The notes under the pieces were generated by a model. It was not told the origin of the DNA. It worked only from the letters and a program-made list of their open reading frames with translations, and ran no database searches. DNA of 64,000 nucleotides from Acidobacteriota bacterium (GTDB lineage Bacteria > Acidobacteriota > Vicinamibacteria > Marinacidobacterales > Marinacidobacteraceae). Each line of letters opens with the position of its first letter. The first letter of the stretch is position 1. Of the stretch, positions 34,151 to 40,775 are shown piece by piece. The stretch is from contig JAJDUD010000007.1 of NCBI GenBank assembly GCA_022826825.1, positions 1 through 64,000 on the forward strand. The letters run 5' to 3'. The position numbers were made by a program, and so were the translations under genes.

Positions 34151-35241
34151 GGGACGAAGCGCCCCCGCCAGAGAAGGAACTCACCGGCCCGGGTTTCCTG
34201 GCCGGCATGCACCACGAACACCTGCATTTCGTGTGAGTCGTTGAGATCGAACAGGGGATCAGCCTGTTCCAGGAGGCGATCATGGGCGTTCTGCGCGAGC
34301 ATTGGATGGATCCAGAGGAGGTACTCGCCGGGGGCGAGGCCCTCGGCAAGAAACACGCCCGTTTCGTCCGTGAAGACCTGCACGCCGGGTCGCGCTCTCC
34401 CGCCGCTATTGCGCAGCAGATGGACCGAGACGAACGCTGCCGGACCGCCGTCATGCCGAACCCGGCCCGAGAGGCTCCCGGTGGTTCGGAGCCATCCCGG
34501 CGCGGGACGCAAGAGCGAGGCGCCGACCACCTCATCCTCTGTCAGTTCGTTGTCGATGTCCCGGCCGTAGGACATCACCGGATCCTTCTGCCAAACAGAC
34601 GAGTCGGTCCAATCCCGATCCCACCGCACGGTCGGAGTGACCGCCGCGTGCGCCAGGCCGATGCAATGGCCGATTTCGTGGATCACCGTGCTCAGGCCGT
34701 TCGGGACGTCGGCGTCCGCGATCCGCTCGAGACGTTCCTGACCTAGCGTGACGTCGCATTCGACGTGCTCCCACCGGCCGTTCGCGCGATTCCGAACGGA
34801 CCACCGTGTCGCCGAGTTCCGTTCGGGTTCTTCGGTTCCCACGACCACGAGGTTGAGGCCGTCGCGTCCCCGGCCCGGGGCTCGGACCACCCCATCCACC
34901 CGCATTTTGAGGTCCGCGGTCGCAACCCTGCCCCACACCCCGGCGGCGGTTTCGACGAGCGCTCCCACGTCTTCGGCGCTTCCGAAGTGTGGCGACCAGT
35001 CGGAACCCCCGTGGACGTGAAAGACCAGCGTTCCGCCGGGTCTCCACGCGTCCTCTGCCCAGCGCCTCGCCGTGTCGCTGTGCGGAATGAGGGAGTCCTC
35101 GTCGAGCGAACGGTAGTGGCGGTACCCCCAACCAGGACTGCTGCCCACTAGCAGTGCACCGGCAAACCCGGCCGTGGCAAGGGCCGCCCGCCGGATCTGC
35201 CGACGTTGATCAGGGGCCGCCGCGGCCGGGGTCGAGGTCAC
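34147..35241 (-). CDS. Secreted matrixin-type zinc metalloprotease with C-terminal carboxypeptidase-regulatory-like domain
   Basis: This 364-residue protein starts with GTG. A twin-arginine-like or basic N-terminus (RRQIRRAALATAGFAGALLV) leads into the export signal. The catalytic zinc site is HEIGHCIGLAH near residue 185, the complete HExxHxxGxxH of metzincins, and a Met-turn in DPVMSYG lies about 35 residues later. The C-terminal part from about 255 (SLSGRVRHDGGPAAFVSVHL; TDETGVFLAEGLAPGEYLLW) is a CarboxypepD_reg-like beta sandwich. It probably cleaves protein outside the cytoplasm. It overlaps the Calx-beta lipoprotein gene by 4 bp. Confidence 0.82.
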   Translation of the reverse strand: MTSTPAAAAPDQRRQIRRAALATAGFAGALLVGSSPGWGYRHYRSLDEDSLIPHSDTARRWAEDAWRPGGTLVFHVHGGSDWSPHFGSAEDVGALVETAAGVWGRVATADLKMRVDGVVRAPGRGRDGLNLVVVGTEEPERNSATRWSVRNRANGRWEHVECDVTLGQERLERIADADVPNGLSTVIHEIGHCIGLAHAAVTPTVRWDRDWTDSSVWQKDPVMSYGRDIDNELTEDEVVGASLLRPAPGWLRTTGSLSGRVRHDGGPAAFVSVHLLRNSGGRARPGVQVFTDETGVFLAEGLAPGEYLLWIHPMLAQNAHDRLLEQADPLFDLNDSHEMQVFVVHAGQETRAGEFLLWRGRFVP

Positions 35242-35247
35242 GATCCG

Positions 35248-35760
35248 TCAAACGTAGCCGAATAGCGGGGGAAACCGGGCGGTGACCGTGGCCCAGCCGG
35301 CGTACACCGGCAGGAAGCCGGTCTGCCAACGTTCGAGCGCGGCGAACTGCCCCGCCCGCGAAGGAACCGCAGATGGAACCAGGCCGACCCGGCCAGATTC
35401 GCGAGCAGGACCAGGTTCAGGCCGGCCTTGGCGGCGGCGGCGAGCGCGGCCAGCCCCAGGGCGACCCAGGTCTCGTGGCCGAGGCCGAACGGGCCGGTTT
35501 TCTCCTCGGCGGGCGACTCCGTCATCCGGATCGCGAGTTGCCGGGCAAGACTCACAGGTTTGAGGATGCTGTTCGCCGACCCGTTTCAGGGCCACGAGGA
35601 ACGCTTCGTCAGGGTCGAAACCGGCCTCCCGAAGCTTGTGGAACGCGGTTGACAGAGGCCGTTCGCGCTCGTCCAGCTCCGCCCCGGGAACCGCGGCGGC
35701 CTGCCGGGCATCGTCGCGCCAGGCAGCCAGACGCGTCTCCGGTTCGCGGCCGTTCGCCAT
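35248..35760 (-). pseudogene. Permease-prefix (HAAS)-type small membrane protein, broken by two frameshifts
   Basis: Reading starts at the ATG at 35760 (MANGREPETRLAAWRDDARQ). The N-terminal 70 residues, with AFHKLREAGFDPDEAFLVAL, resemble the cytoplasmic prefix helix bundle found before permeases. At about 35555 the sense shifts to another frame (TESPAEEKTGPFGLGHETWV, then a span ALGLAALAAAAKAGLNLVLL), and near 35345 it returns to the first frame (FAALERWQTGFLPVYAGWAT, stop at 35248). The first frame read straight through gives Arg/Pro-rich nonsense in the middle. Two compensating indels, in the genome or the assembly, explain this best. Confidence 0.65.
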
Positions 35761-35822
35761 CGGGGAGTTCCCGCCGGCGCGAGGCGGATTTGCGGCGACG
35801 GACGGGAGGCACAACACTATCC

Positions 35823-35849
35823 CGCAGCCGGTCCGGCGGACCGGCTGCG
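35823..35849. promoter_or_regulatory. Perfect 12-bp inverted repeat directly before a start codon
   Basis: The arms at 35823-35834 and 35838-35849 (CGCAGCCGGTCC and its exact complement) are separated by GGC, and the next gene's ATG follows 2 bp later at 35852. A transcript reaching through would fold so that the ribosome site region is paired; as DNA it could bind a dimeric repressor. Confidence 0.5.
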
Positions 35850-35851
35850 CC

Positions 35852-36982
35852 ATGAAGAGAGCCCTGACCGCGCTGCTCCTCATGGCTCCGCCCGCGGCCG
35901 CCGCGGACGATCCCTTCCGGATCCTGGCGCTCGCGACCCGCTACGAGATCGGCGGCGGGAACGAGATCCGGATCGTCTCCGACCGCATCGTGCGGGGCGC
36001 CGGGGTCGAGGAGTACCGGTTTTCCCTCTCCGCGGCGAGCGCGGCCTCCCGGGCGGTAGCCGTGGACCGGGCGTCGGGCGCCGAACTCCCGTCCGCGGCG
36101 AGCGGTGACGACCTCCTGGTTTCCCTGGGACGAAGGCTCGGAGAACGGGCGGAGCGCCGCGTGCGGATCGAGGAGACCGCCGGCCGGGCCCGCTACGTTC
36201 GGCCGCGGGGAGGGGGCATGGTCTTCGAGCACGCGGTGCCGCCCGGCCGGGTCACGGTGCTGCTCGCTCCCGGAACCGTCCTCGGGAGTTCGAACGTCCC
36301 CGTGCAGACCGCCGTCGAGGACGGACGGCTCAAGCTGGGAATCCTCCATCCCGGCGCGGACCCGCTCCCGGTGCGGCTCGAAATCGAGTCCGGGGATCCC
36401 GGTGCGTTCCGGGCGATCGAGGGGGACTTCCGCGCCGAAGACGAGCGGAACATCGTCTACTGGCTGGAGGATGCGGCGGAGAACCGGTTGCGCCTGGCGC
36501 TCGAACTGCTGCTCGATGCGCCCGGTCAGGCCCACGTGTTCTCCGTGTTGCTGCCGGCCGACCGGATTCTCGATCCCGTCACCCTGGACGTGGACCGCGG
36601 GGTGGAACTCCCGACCCGAATCGTGTCCGCCGAGGAGGCCGCCGCGATCCCGCATGCCCCGGCGCCCCTTCCCGACGACGCCAGGGTGCTGGTGGCCGAT
36701 CTCGGTTACGCGGTTCCGGAAGGCGGCAACGCCCGCGTCCGGCTCTACCAGACGGCCATCAATCCCGGCTACGGGCTGCTTCCGGACGGCGATCTCCGGC
36801 TCCTGCGTTTTCTCGCCCGTCCCCGCACCCGGATCGTGCTTCCCGCCGGTTGGGACCTGACCTCGCTCGACCAGCCGGCCCTGCCGAGCCGGGATGCGGA
36901 GGGCCGGCTGGTCCTCGATTTCGTGCACGCTGGCGGCGATCGCCCCTCCCTGACCCTGACGGCGGGCAGGCAACCCGAGTAG
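35852..36982 (+). CDS. Secreted protein of unknown function
   Basis: The 376-residue product starts at the ATG at 35852, giving a signal peptide MKRALTALLLMAPPAAAA; the longer upstream frame overlaps the pseudogene on the other strand. The mature protein is rich in beta-strand patterns and charged residues, with GRVTVLLAPGTVLGSSNVPV, FRAEDERNIVYWLEDAAENR and HVFSVLLPADRILDPVTLDV. Such segments resemble beta-sandwich periplasmic proteins, but I do not recognise a family. There is no membrane span after the signal peptide and no catalytic motif that I can name. A hairpin lies directly upstream and another just after the stop. Confidence 0.7.
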   Translation: MKRALTALLLMAPPAAAADDPFRILALATRYEIGGGNEIRIVSDRIVRGAGVEEYRFSLSAASAASRAVAVDRASGAELPSAASGDDLLVSLGRRLGERAERRVRIEETAGRARYVRPRGGGMVFEHAVPPGRVTVLLAPGTVLGSSNVPVQTAVEDGRLKLGILHPGADPLPVRLEIESGDPGAFRAIEGDFRAEDERNIVYWLEDAAENRLRLALELLLDAPGQAHVFSVLLPADRILDPVTLDVDRGVELPTRIVSAEEAAAIPHAPAPLPDDARVLVADLGYAVPEGGNARVRLYQTAINPGYGLLPDGDLRLLRFLARPRTRIVLPAGWDLTSLDQPALPSRDAEGRLVLDFVHAGGDRPSLTLTAGRQPE

Positions 36983-36994
36983 AGCCGGCGCCGC

Positions 36995-37032
36995 CAGCGG
37001 CCGGGCTGCCGGTTCCGACGGCCCGGCCGCTG
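36995..37032 (+). terminator. Strong hairpin after the secreted-protein gene
   Basis: CAGCGGCCGGGC and GCCCGGCCGCTG pair perfectly over 12 bp around a 14-nt loop, starting 13 bp past the stop codon. No U-run follows, as is common in very GC-rich genomes. Confidence 0.5.
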
Positions 37033-37050
37033 ATCGCCGCGGAGCCCCAC

Positions 37051-37056
37051 TAAGCT
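37051..37056 (+). promoter_or_regulatory. Candidate -10 box (TAAGCT), leaderless
   Basis: TAAGCT lies 6 bp before the ATG at 37063 with no ribosome site between them. Confidence 0.4.
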
Positions 37057-37062
37057 CCCCCG

Positions 37063-38034
37063 ATGCTCCACCAGGCCCTCCGGATCGGGACGTTCGCGTT
37101 TCCGGTGTGGGTCCTGCTGGCCAGCCTCCTCGCCCTGTGGCGGCCGGGGACCTTCACCTGGTTCAGCGGAGAACTGATCACCGTCGGGCTGGGCCTCATC
37201 ATGCTGGGCATGGGGCTGACGCTGGAGGTGGACGACTTCCGGCGCGTCCTGCGGCGGCCGGCGCCCATCGGGTTGGGAGTGGTCCTCCAGTTCCTCGTGA
37301 TGCCCCTCATGGGTTGGACCGTGGCCTGGGCGCTCGATCTGCCGCGGGAGTTCGCGGTCGGCCTGATCCTGGTGTCATGCTGTCCCGGCGGGGTGGCTTC
37401 GAACGTCATCTCGTATCTGGCCCTCGCCAACGTGCCGCTGTCGGTATCCATGACGGCGGTTTCGACCGGTCTCTCCGTCCTGATGACCCCGGCGCTGACC
37501 GCCATGCTGGCGAGCAGCCGCATCGACGTCCCGGCGGCGGGGTTGCTGCTCAGCACCGTGCAGGTGGTGATCCTGCCCGTCGCGGCCGGTCTCGTCCTGA
37601 GGCGTTACGCCCCGGGTCTCACCCGGGCGGTCCTCCCCTACGGCCCGTTCACCTCGGTGGTGCTGATCACGCTGATCGTGGCTTCCATCATCGGCTCGAG
37701 CCGGGCGATCATCCTCGAGTCGGGCGACCTCCTGGTCGTCGCGGTGTTCCTGCTCCACGCCGGAGGTTTCTTCTTCGGCTACACCCTCGCCCGTCTCGTG
37801 TCGCGCCGCGTTGCGACCGCGCGAACCGTTTCCATCGAGGTCGGCATGCAGAACTCCGGCCTCGGGGTGGTTCTCGCCGGCCAGAACTTCACGAGCCCGC
37901 TGGTCGCGGTTCCGAGCGCCATCTCGAGCCTCTTTCATTCGCTCATCGGCAGCGTGCTGGCGGGGGTCTGGCGGGCCAGTGCCGTGCGTCACGCGGCCCG
38001 CGGACCGGACGCGGAAGAGCGGCCCGCGGTTTAA
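37063..38034 (+). CDS. Bile acid:sodium symporter (BASS) family transporter
   Basis: This 323-residue protein has nine to ten hydrophobic segments and the BASS motifs: IMLGMGLTLEVDDFRRVLRR near residue 47, LVSCCPGGVASNVISYLA near 105 (the crossover helix with sodium-site residues), and EVGMQNSGLGVVLAGQNF near 258, the second signature. Members carry bile acids, pantoate, pyruvate or other organic anions with sodium. No neighbour fixes the substrate. Its stop codon lies inside the left terminal repeat of the MITE-like element at 38031. Confidence 0.9.
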   Translation: MLHQALRIGTFAFPVWVLLASLLALWRPGTFTWFSGELITVGLGLIMLGMGLTLEVDDFRRVLRRPAPIGLGVVLQFLVMPLMGWTVAWALDLPREFAVGLILVSCCPGGVASNVISYLALANVPLSVSMTAVSTGLSVLMTPALTAMLASSRIDVPAAGLLLSTVQVVILPVAAGLVLRRYAPGLTRAVLPYGPFTSVVLITLIVASIIGSSRAIILESGDLLVVAVFLLHAGGFFFGYTLARLVSRRVATARTVSIEVGMQNSGLGVVLAGQNFTSPLVAVPSAISSLFHSLIGSVLAGVWRASAVRHAARGPDAEERPAV

Positions 38035-38613
38035 CAGCCTGTGGAAAAAGTCGCGCGGCCCAGTCGCTGTGAAAATGCAGCCCGCCCGATGACGGCGACG
38101 GCGAGGAGCGCTGGGAGCGCCGGTCTTCAGACCGGCATCGCCCGCGCAGCGGGCGAAACTCCCGACGTCTTTCGTCGCATGGCACCCTCGCCAAAGGGAA
38201 TGGCGCAGCGACAACCGCGCGCGCTTACTCCGCTTCGCCGTCATTCGTTTCGGGTCCCCGAACGGGGGCGCAACTGCGCGGGGAGTTTCGCGGCCGCTGG
38301 CCGCGATGCCGGTCTGAAGACCGGCGCTCCTGGCGCCTCAACATCTTCATGCCCGGCGGGGTGCGTAGGAGGACGCGCGCACGGGCGTTTCTCCCGGTGC
38401 GGGCTCGAGCGGCGATGCATCCCGCCCAAACAGCCGGTGCGGGAACCCACGCGGCGTTCGGCCGGCGATTCATCCCGGCTGAACCGCGTCGCTTCGCGCC
38501 GCGCATCGTTGCGCTTCGGTCGAAATACGCCCGGTATTCCTCCCTCGCGCGCCTTGTCGGGCGGGCGCCTCGCCACTCTCGGCGCTCACGCGACTTTCTC
38601 CACAGGCCGTTAA
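38031..38613. mobile_element. MITE-like non-coding element with 25-bp terminal inverted repeats
   Basis: The left end TTAACAGCCTGTGGAAAAAG plus TCGCG (38031-38055) and the right end (38589-38613, reading CGCGACTTTCTCCACAGGCC plus GTTAA) are inverted repeats matching at 23 of 25 positions. The 583-bp element has TTAA at both outer edges and no credible gene. Inside lie a composite hairpin element (38114-38330) and a 200-bp arm related to 5686-5790 and 24318-24380. It separates the BASS transporter, whose stop it supplies, from coaX. Confidence 0.75.
38114..38330. repeat. Composite hairpin element, copy 3 (217 bp), nested in the MITE-like element
   Basis: The left half 38114-38163 (GGAGCGCCGGTCTTCAGACC, then GGCATCGCCCGCGCAGCGGG) and right half 38281-38330 (GGAGTTTCGCGGCCGCTGGC, then GGTCTGAAGACCGGCGCTCC) flank a 117-bp core that matches copy 2 in reverse orientation (CCAAAGGGAATGG, CCGCGCGCGCTTACTCCGCT, GGGTCCCCG). 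In this copy the second stem is GCCCGCGCAGCGGGC on the left and GCGGCCGCTGGCCGC on the right. Confidence 0.8.
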
Positions 38614-38619
38614 GTCCCG

Positions 38620-38625
38620 TAGGAT
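38620..38625 (+). promoter_or_regulatory. Candidate -10 box (TAGGAT) for coaX, leaderless
   Basis: TAGGAT lies 9 bp before the coaX ATG, without a ribosome site, and only 7 bp outside the right end of the MITE-like element. The -35 side of the promoter must therefore lie within the element. Confidence 0.4.
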
Positions 38626-38634
38626 TCCGGGCCA

Positions 38635-39411
38635 ATGCTCCTCGTCTTCGACGTCGGCAACACCAAGACCGCCATCGGCCTCCACGACGGCGACGCCTGG
38701 GTGCGCGACTGGCGGATTTCCACCCAGGCGGAACGCCTGGCGGACGAAACGGCGGCGCTGCTGGACAGCCTGCTCGCGGGGGCGGGGGTCTCGCGGAAGG
38801 ACATCGACGGGCTCGCGGCGGCCAGCGTGGTGCCTTCGGCGACCGAGATCCTGCGGAACCTCGCGGATCGCCATTTCGGGACCCGGCTCTTCGTGCTGAA
38901 CCACAAGACCGCCCGTGGGATCCGCCTGGCGGTGGACACTCCCGAGGAGACCGGCCCCGACCGCATCGCCAACACGGTGGCGGTCCATCACCTCTACGGT
39001 GTGGACGCCATCGTTCTGGATGCCGGGACGGCGCTGACGTTCGACGTGATCTCCCGGGAGGGGGAATACCGGGGCGGGGCCATCGCCCCCGGGCTCGGCG
39101 TCTCCGCCGAAGCGCTGGTGCGCCGGACGGCGCGGCTGCCCCGGGTGGAGCTCCGGCCGCCGAAGCGCGTCGTCGGGACGCACACTGTCGCCGCCATGCA
39201 GTCCGGCCTGGTCCACGGCTGGACCGGCATGGTGCGCGAGATGGTGCGGCTGCTGAAGGAGGAACTCGGCGGGAACTACACGGTCATCGCCACCGGTGGG
39301 CTCGCCCACCAGGTGGCCGACTGGACCGGCGTGGTGGATCTCGTGAACGAGCGCCTGACGCTGGAGGGCGTCCGAATCGTGGTTTCCCGTGGCGCCGCGT
39401 CTCGCGCATAG
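38635..39411 (+). CDS. coaX: Type III pantothenate kinase
   Basis: The 258-residue protein opens with LLVFDVGNTKTAIGLHDGDA (phosphate-1 motif DVGNT), has VDTPEETGPDRIANTVAVHH near residue 102, the GPDR region typical of CoaX, LDAGTALTFDVI (phosphate-2) near 129, and GGAIAPGLGVSAEAL near 145. It phosphorylates pantothenate in the first step of CoA synthesis, needs a monovalent cation and is not feedback-inhibited by CoA. The next gene starts 12 bp after its stop. No birA-like neighbour is present. Confidence 0.95.
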   Translation: MLLVFDVGNTKTAIGLHDGDAWVRDWRISTQAERLADETAALLDSLLAGAGVSRKDIDGLAAASVVPSATEILRNLADRHFGTRLFVLNHKTARGIRLAVDTPEETGPDRIANTVAVHHLYGVDAIVLDAGTALTFDVISREGEYRGGAIAPGLGVSAEALVRRTARLPRVELRPPKRVVGTHTVAAMQSGLVHGWTGMVREMVRLLKEELGGNYTVIATGGLAHQVADWTGVVDLVNERLTLEGVRIVVSRGAASRA

Positions 39412-39414
39412 ACT
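39409..39414 (+). promoter_or_regulatory. Candidate -10 box (TAGACT) overlapping the coaX stop
   Basis: TAGACT lies 9 bp before the ATG at 39424 and includes the coaX stop codon. The downstream gene has no ribosome site, so this could give it a separate leaderless message. Confidence 0.35.
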
Positions 39415-39423
39415 CCCGCGCCC

Positions 39424-40404
39424 ATGATTCCGCTGACCGAGATCGAGGCGGCGCGCGCCCGGATCGCGCCCTATGCGGTCCGGACCCCGCTGGTGAGGCT
39501 GCCGGCCGCGGGTCCCGACGAGATCTGGCTGAAGCTGGAGAACCTCCAGCCCTTCGCCTGCTTCAAGATCCGCGCCGCCGCCAACCTCTTCGGTTCGCTC
39601 AGCGACGCGGAACTCTCCCGCGGGGTGATGACCGCCAGCGCCGGGAACTGGGCCCAGGCGGCCGCCTTCATGGCGCGCGAAAGGGGAGTCCCCTGCACCG
39701 TGGTGGTCCCCGAGACCTCGCCGGAGAACAAGCGCCGGTCCATCGCCGCCCTCGGCGCGGAGATCGTGGTCCAGCCGTTCCCGGAGTGGTGGAAGGCGAT
39801 CGTCACCCACACCCATCCGGGGCTCGAAGCCCGCTTCGTCCACCCGGTGGAGGAACGGGAGGTCATGGTGGGCAACGCCACTGCCGGCCTGGAGATCTTC
39901 GAGGACCTGCCGGACGTGGACGCCGTGCTGATTCCCTTCGGGGGCGGCGGCCTGAGTTGCGGGATCTCGAACGCCCTCCGCCTGAAAGGCTCCCGGGCCC
40001 GGGTCCATCCGGTCGAGGTCACCACCTCCGCCAAGGTCGCGGCCGCGGTCCGGAACGGGTCACCCCAGTGGATCGACACGGAGCCCAGCTTCGTGGACGG
40101 CATCGGCGGGAACACGGTGCTCGACCCGATGTGGCCGCTCGTTCAGGAGTTCCTGGAGGAACCGCTCCTGGCCACTCCCGACGAGATCGCCGAGGCGGTG
40201 CGCATCCTGGCGGGGCGGAGCCGGGTCGTCGCCGAGGGCGCCGGCGCGAGCCCGGTGGCGGTGGCCATCGCCGGCCGGGTACCGCGGCGGCCGGGTGAAG
40301 AGGACCGCGCGCGCCGGATCGTCTGCGTCGTCTCCGGGGGCAACATCGAGATGGGCGTCTTCCGGCGGATCCTCGCGGGCGAGACTCCAACCTCAGCGCG
40401 CTGA
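39424..40404 (+). CDS. Threonine/serine dehydratase-like PLP enzyme (fold type II)
   Basis: This 326-residue protein has LENLQPFACFKIRAAANLFG near residues 39-58, with the PLP Schiff-base lysine in CFKIR (standard SFKxRGA), TASAGNWAQAAAFMARERGV near 76 (S-x-G-N-x-x-Q phosphate contacts), IPFGGGGLSCGI near 175, the glycine-rich phosphate-binding loop, and VVSGGNIEMGVF at the end. This is the catabolic threonine dehydratase / serine racemase group, without the ACT regulatory domain of IlvA. It likely deaminates Thr or Ser; the active lysine is followed by IRAA, not the usual RGA, so the substrate may differ. Confidence 0.85.
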   Translation: MIPLTEIEAARARIAPYAVRTPLVRLPAAGPDEIWLKLENLQPFACFKIRAAANLFGSLSDAELSRGVMTASAGNWAQAAAFMARERGVPCTVVVPETSPENKRRSIAALGAEIVVQPFPEWWKAIVTHTHPGLEARFVHPVEEREVMVGNATAGLEIFEDLPDVDAVLIPFGGGGLSCGISNALRLKGSRARVHPVEVTTSAKVAAAVRNGSPQWIDTEPSFVDGIGGNTVLDPMWPLVQEFLEEPLLATPDEIAEAVRILAGRSRVVAEGAGASPVAVAIAGRVPRRPGEEDRARRIVCVVSGGNIEMGVFRRILAGETPTSAR

Positions 40405-40431
40405 GCGGGAGAACACGAGGACACGGTTTCT

Positions 40432-40665
40432 GTGTTGATGAACCTCACCCTGAGCGTGGAAGAAACGGTCCTGCGGGCCGTGCGGAGCTATGCGGCCGCG
40501 CGCGGGTCTTCGGTTGACGCCCTGGTGCGCGAGTTTCTGGAAGGGATCGCGACTCAAGAGGACCGGACGCGTCGAGCGCGCAAGCGCATCCGCGAACTGA
40601 ACGCTCAGTCCGCTGCCAGGATCGGCTCCCGAAGTTGGACGCGTGACGATCTCCTGACGCGCTGA
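40432..40665 (+). CDS. Ribbon-helix-helix antitoxin of a PIN toxin pair
   Basis: The 77-residue protein (or 75 from the second start) has MNLTLSVEETVLRAVRSYAA followed by ARGSSVDALVREFLEGIATQ, a ribbon-helix-helix pattern of the kind found before PIN-domain toxins, and an Arg-rich linker with a C-terminal SWTRDDLLTR. It should bind its own promoter and its toxin. The toxin that should follow is reduced to a few codons, so this is a second antitoxin orphan in the window. Confidence 0.72.
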   Translation: MLMNLTLSVEETVLRAVRSYAAARGSSVDALVREFLEGIATQEDRTRRARKRIRELNAQSAARIGSRSWTRDDLLTR

Positions 40666-40666
40666 C

Positions 40667-40734
40667 GTGTCGTGGACACGAGCGGCCAGGACTACGGCGG
40701 GGTCCGGGTGGTGGACCCCTTCCTCGGTCGATAA
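40667..40734 (+). pseudogene. PIN-domain toxin remnant, both ends fused after internal deletion
   Basis: Directly after the antitoxin stop the frame beginning at 40672 reads VDTSGQDYGGVRVVDPFLGR and then TAA. VDTS matches the first catalytic strand of PIN toxins (FVDTN/S) and GGVRVVDPF matches their last strand (GVRVVNPF). The roughly 110-120 residues between are absent, joined at about SGQ. A GTG at 40667 in a neighbouring frame marks the probable old start. The catalytic acids of the centre are lost. Confidence 0.7.
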
Positions 40735-40775
40735 GCGGACCGCAGCCGCGCTCCGGCGAGGTCGGCTGGTGCCCG

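Noticed and set aside
35248..35883. Minus-strand frame of 211 codons as an intact protein
   Set aside because: Its middle is Arg/Pro/Gly-rich shadow sequence, while another frame gives a clear membrane span there; a double frameshift explains the data better.
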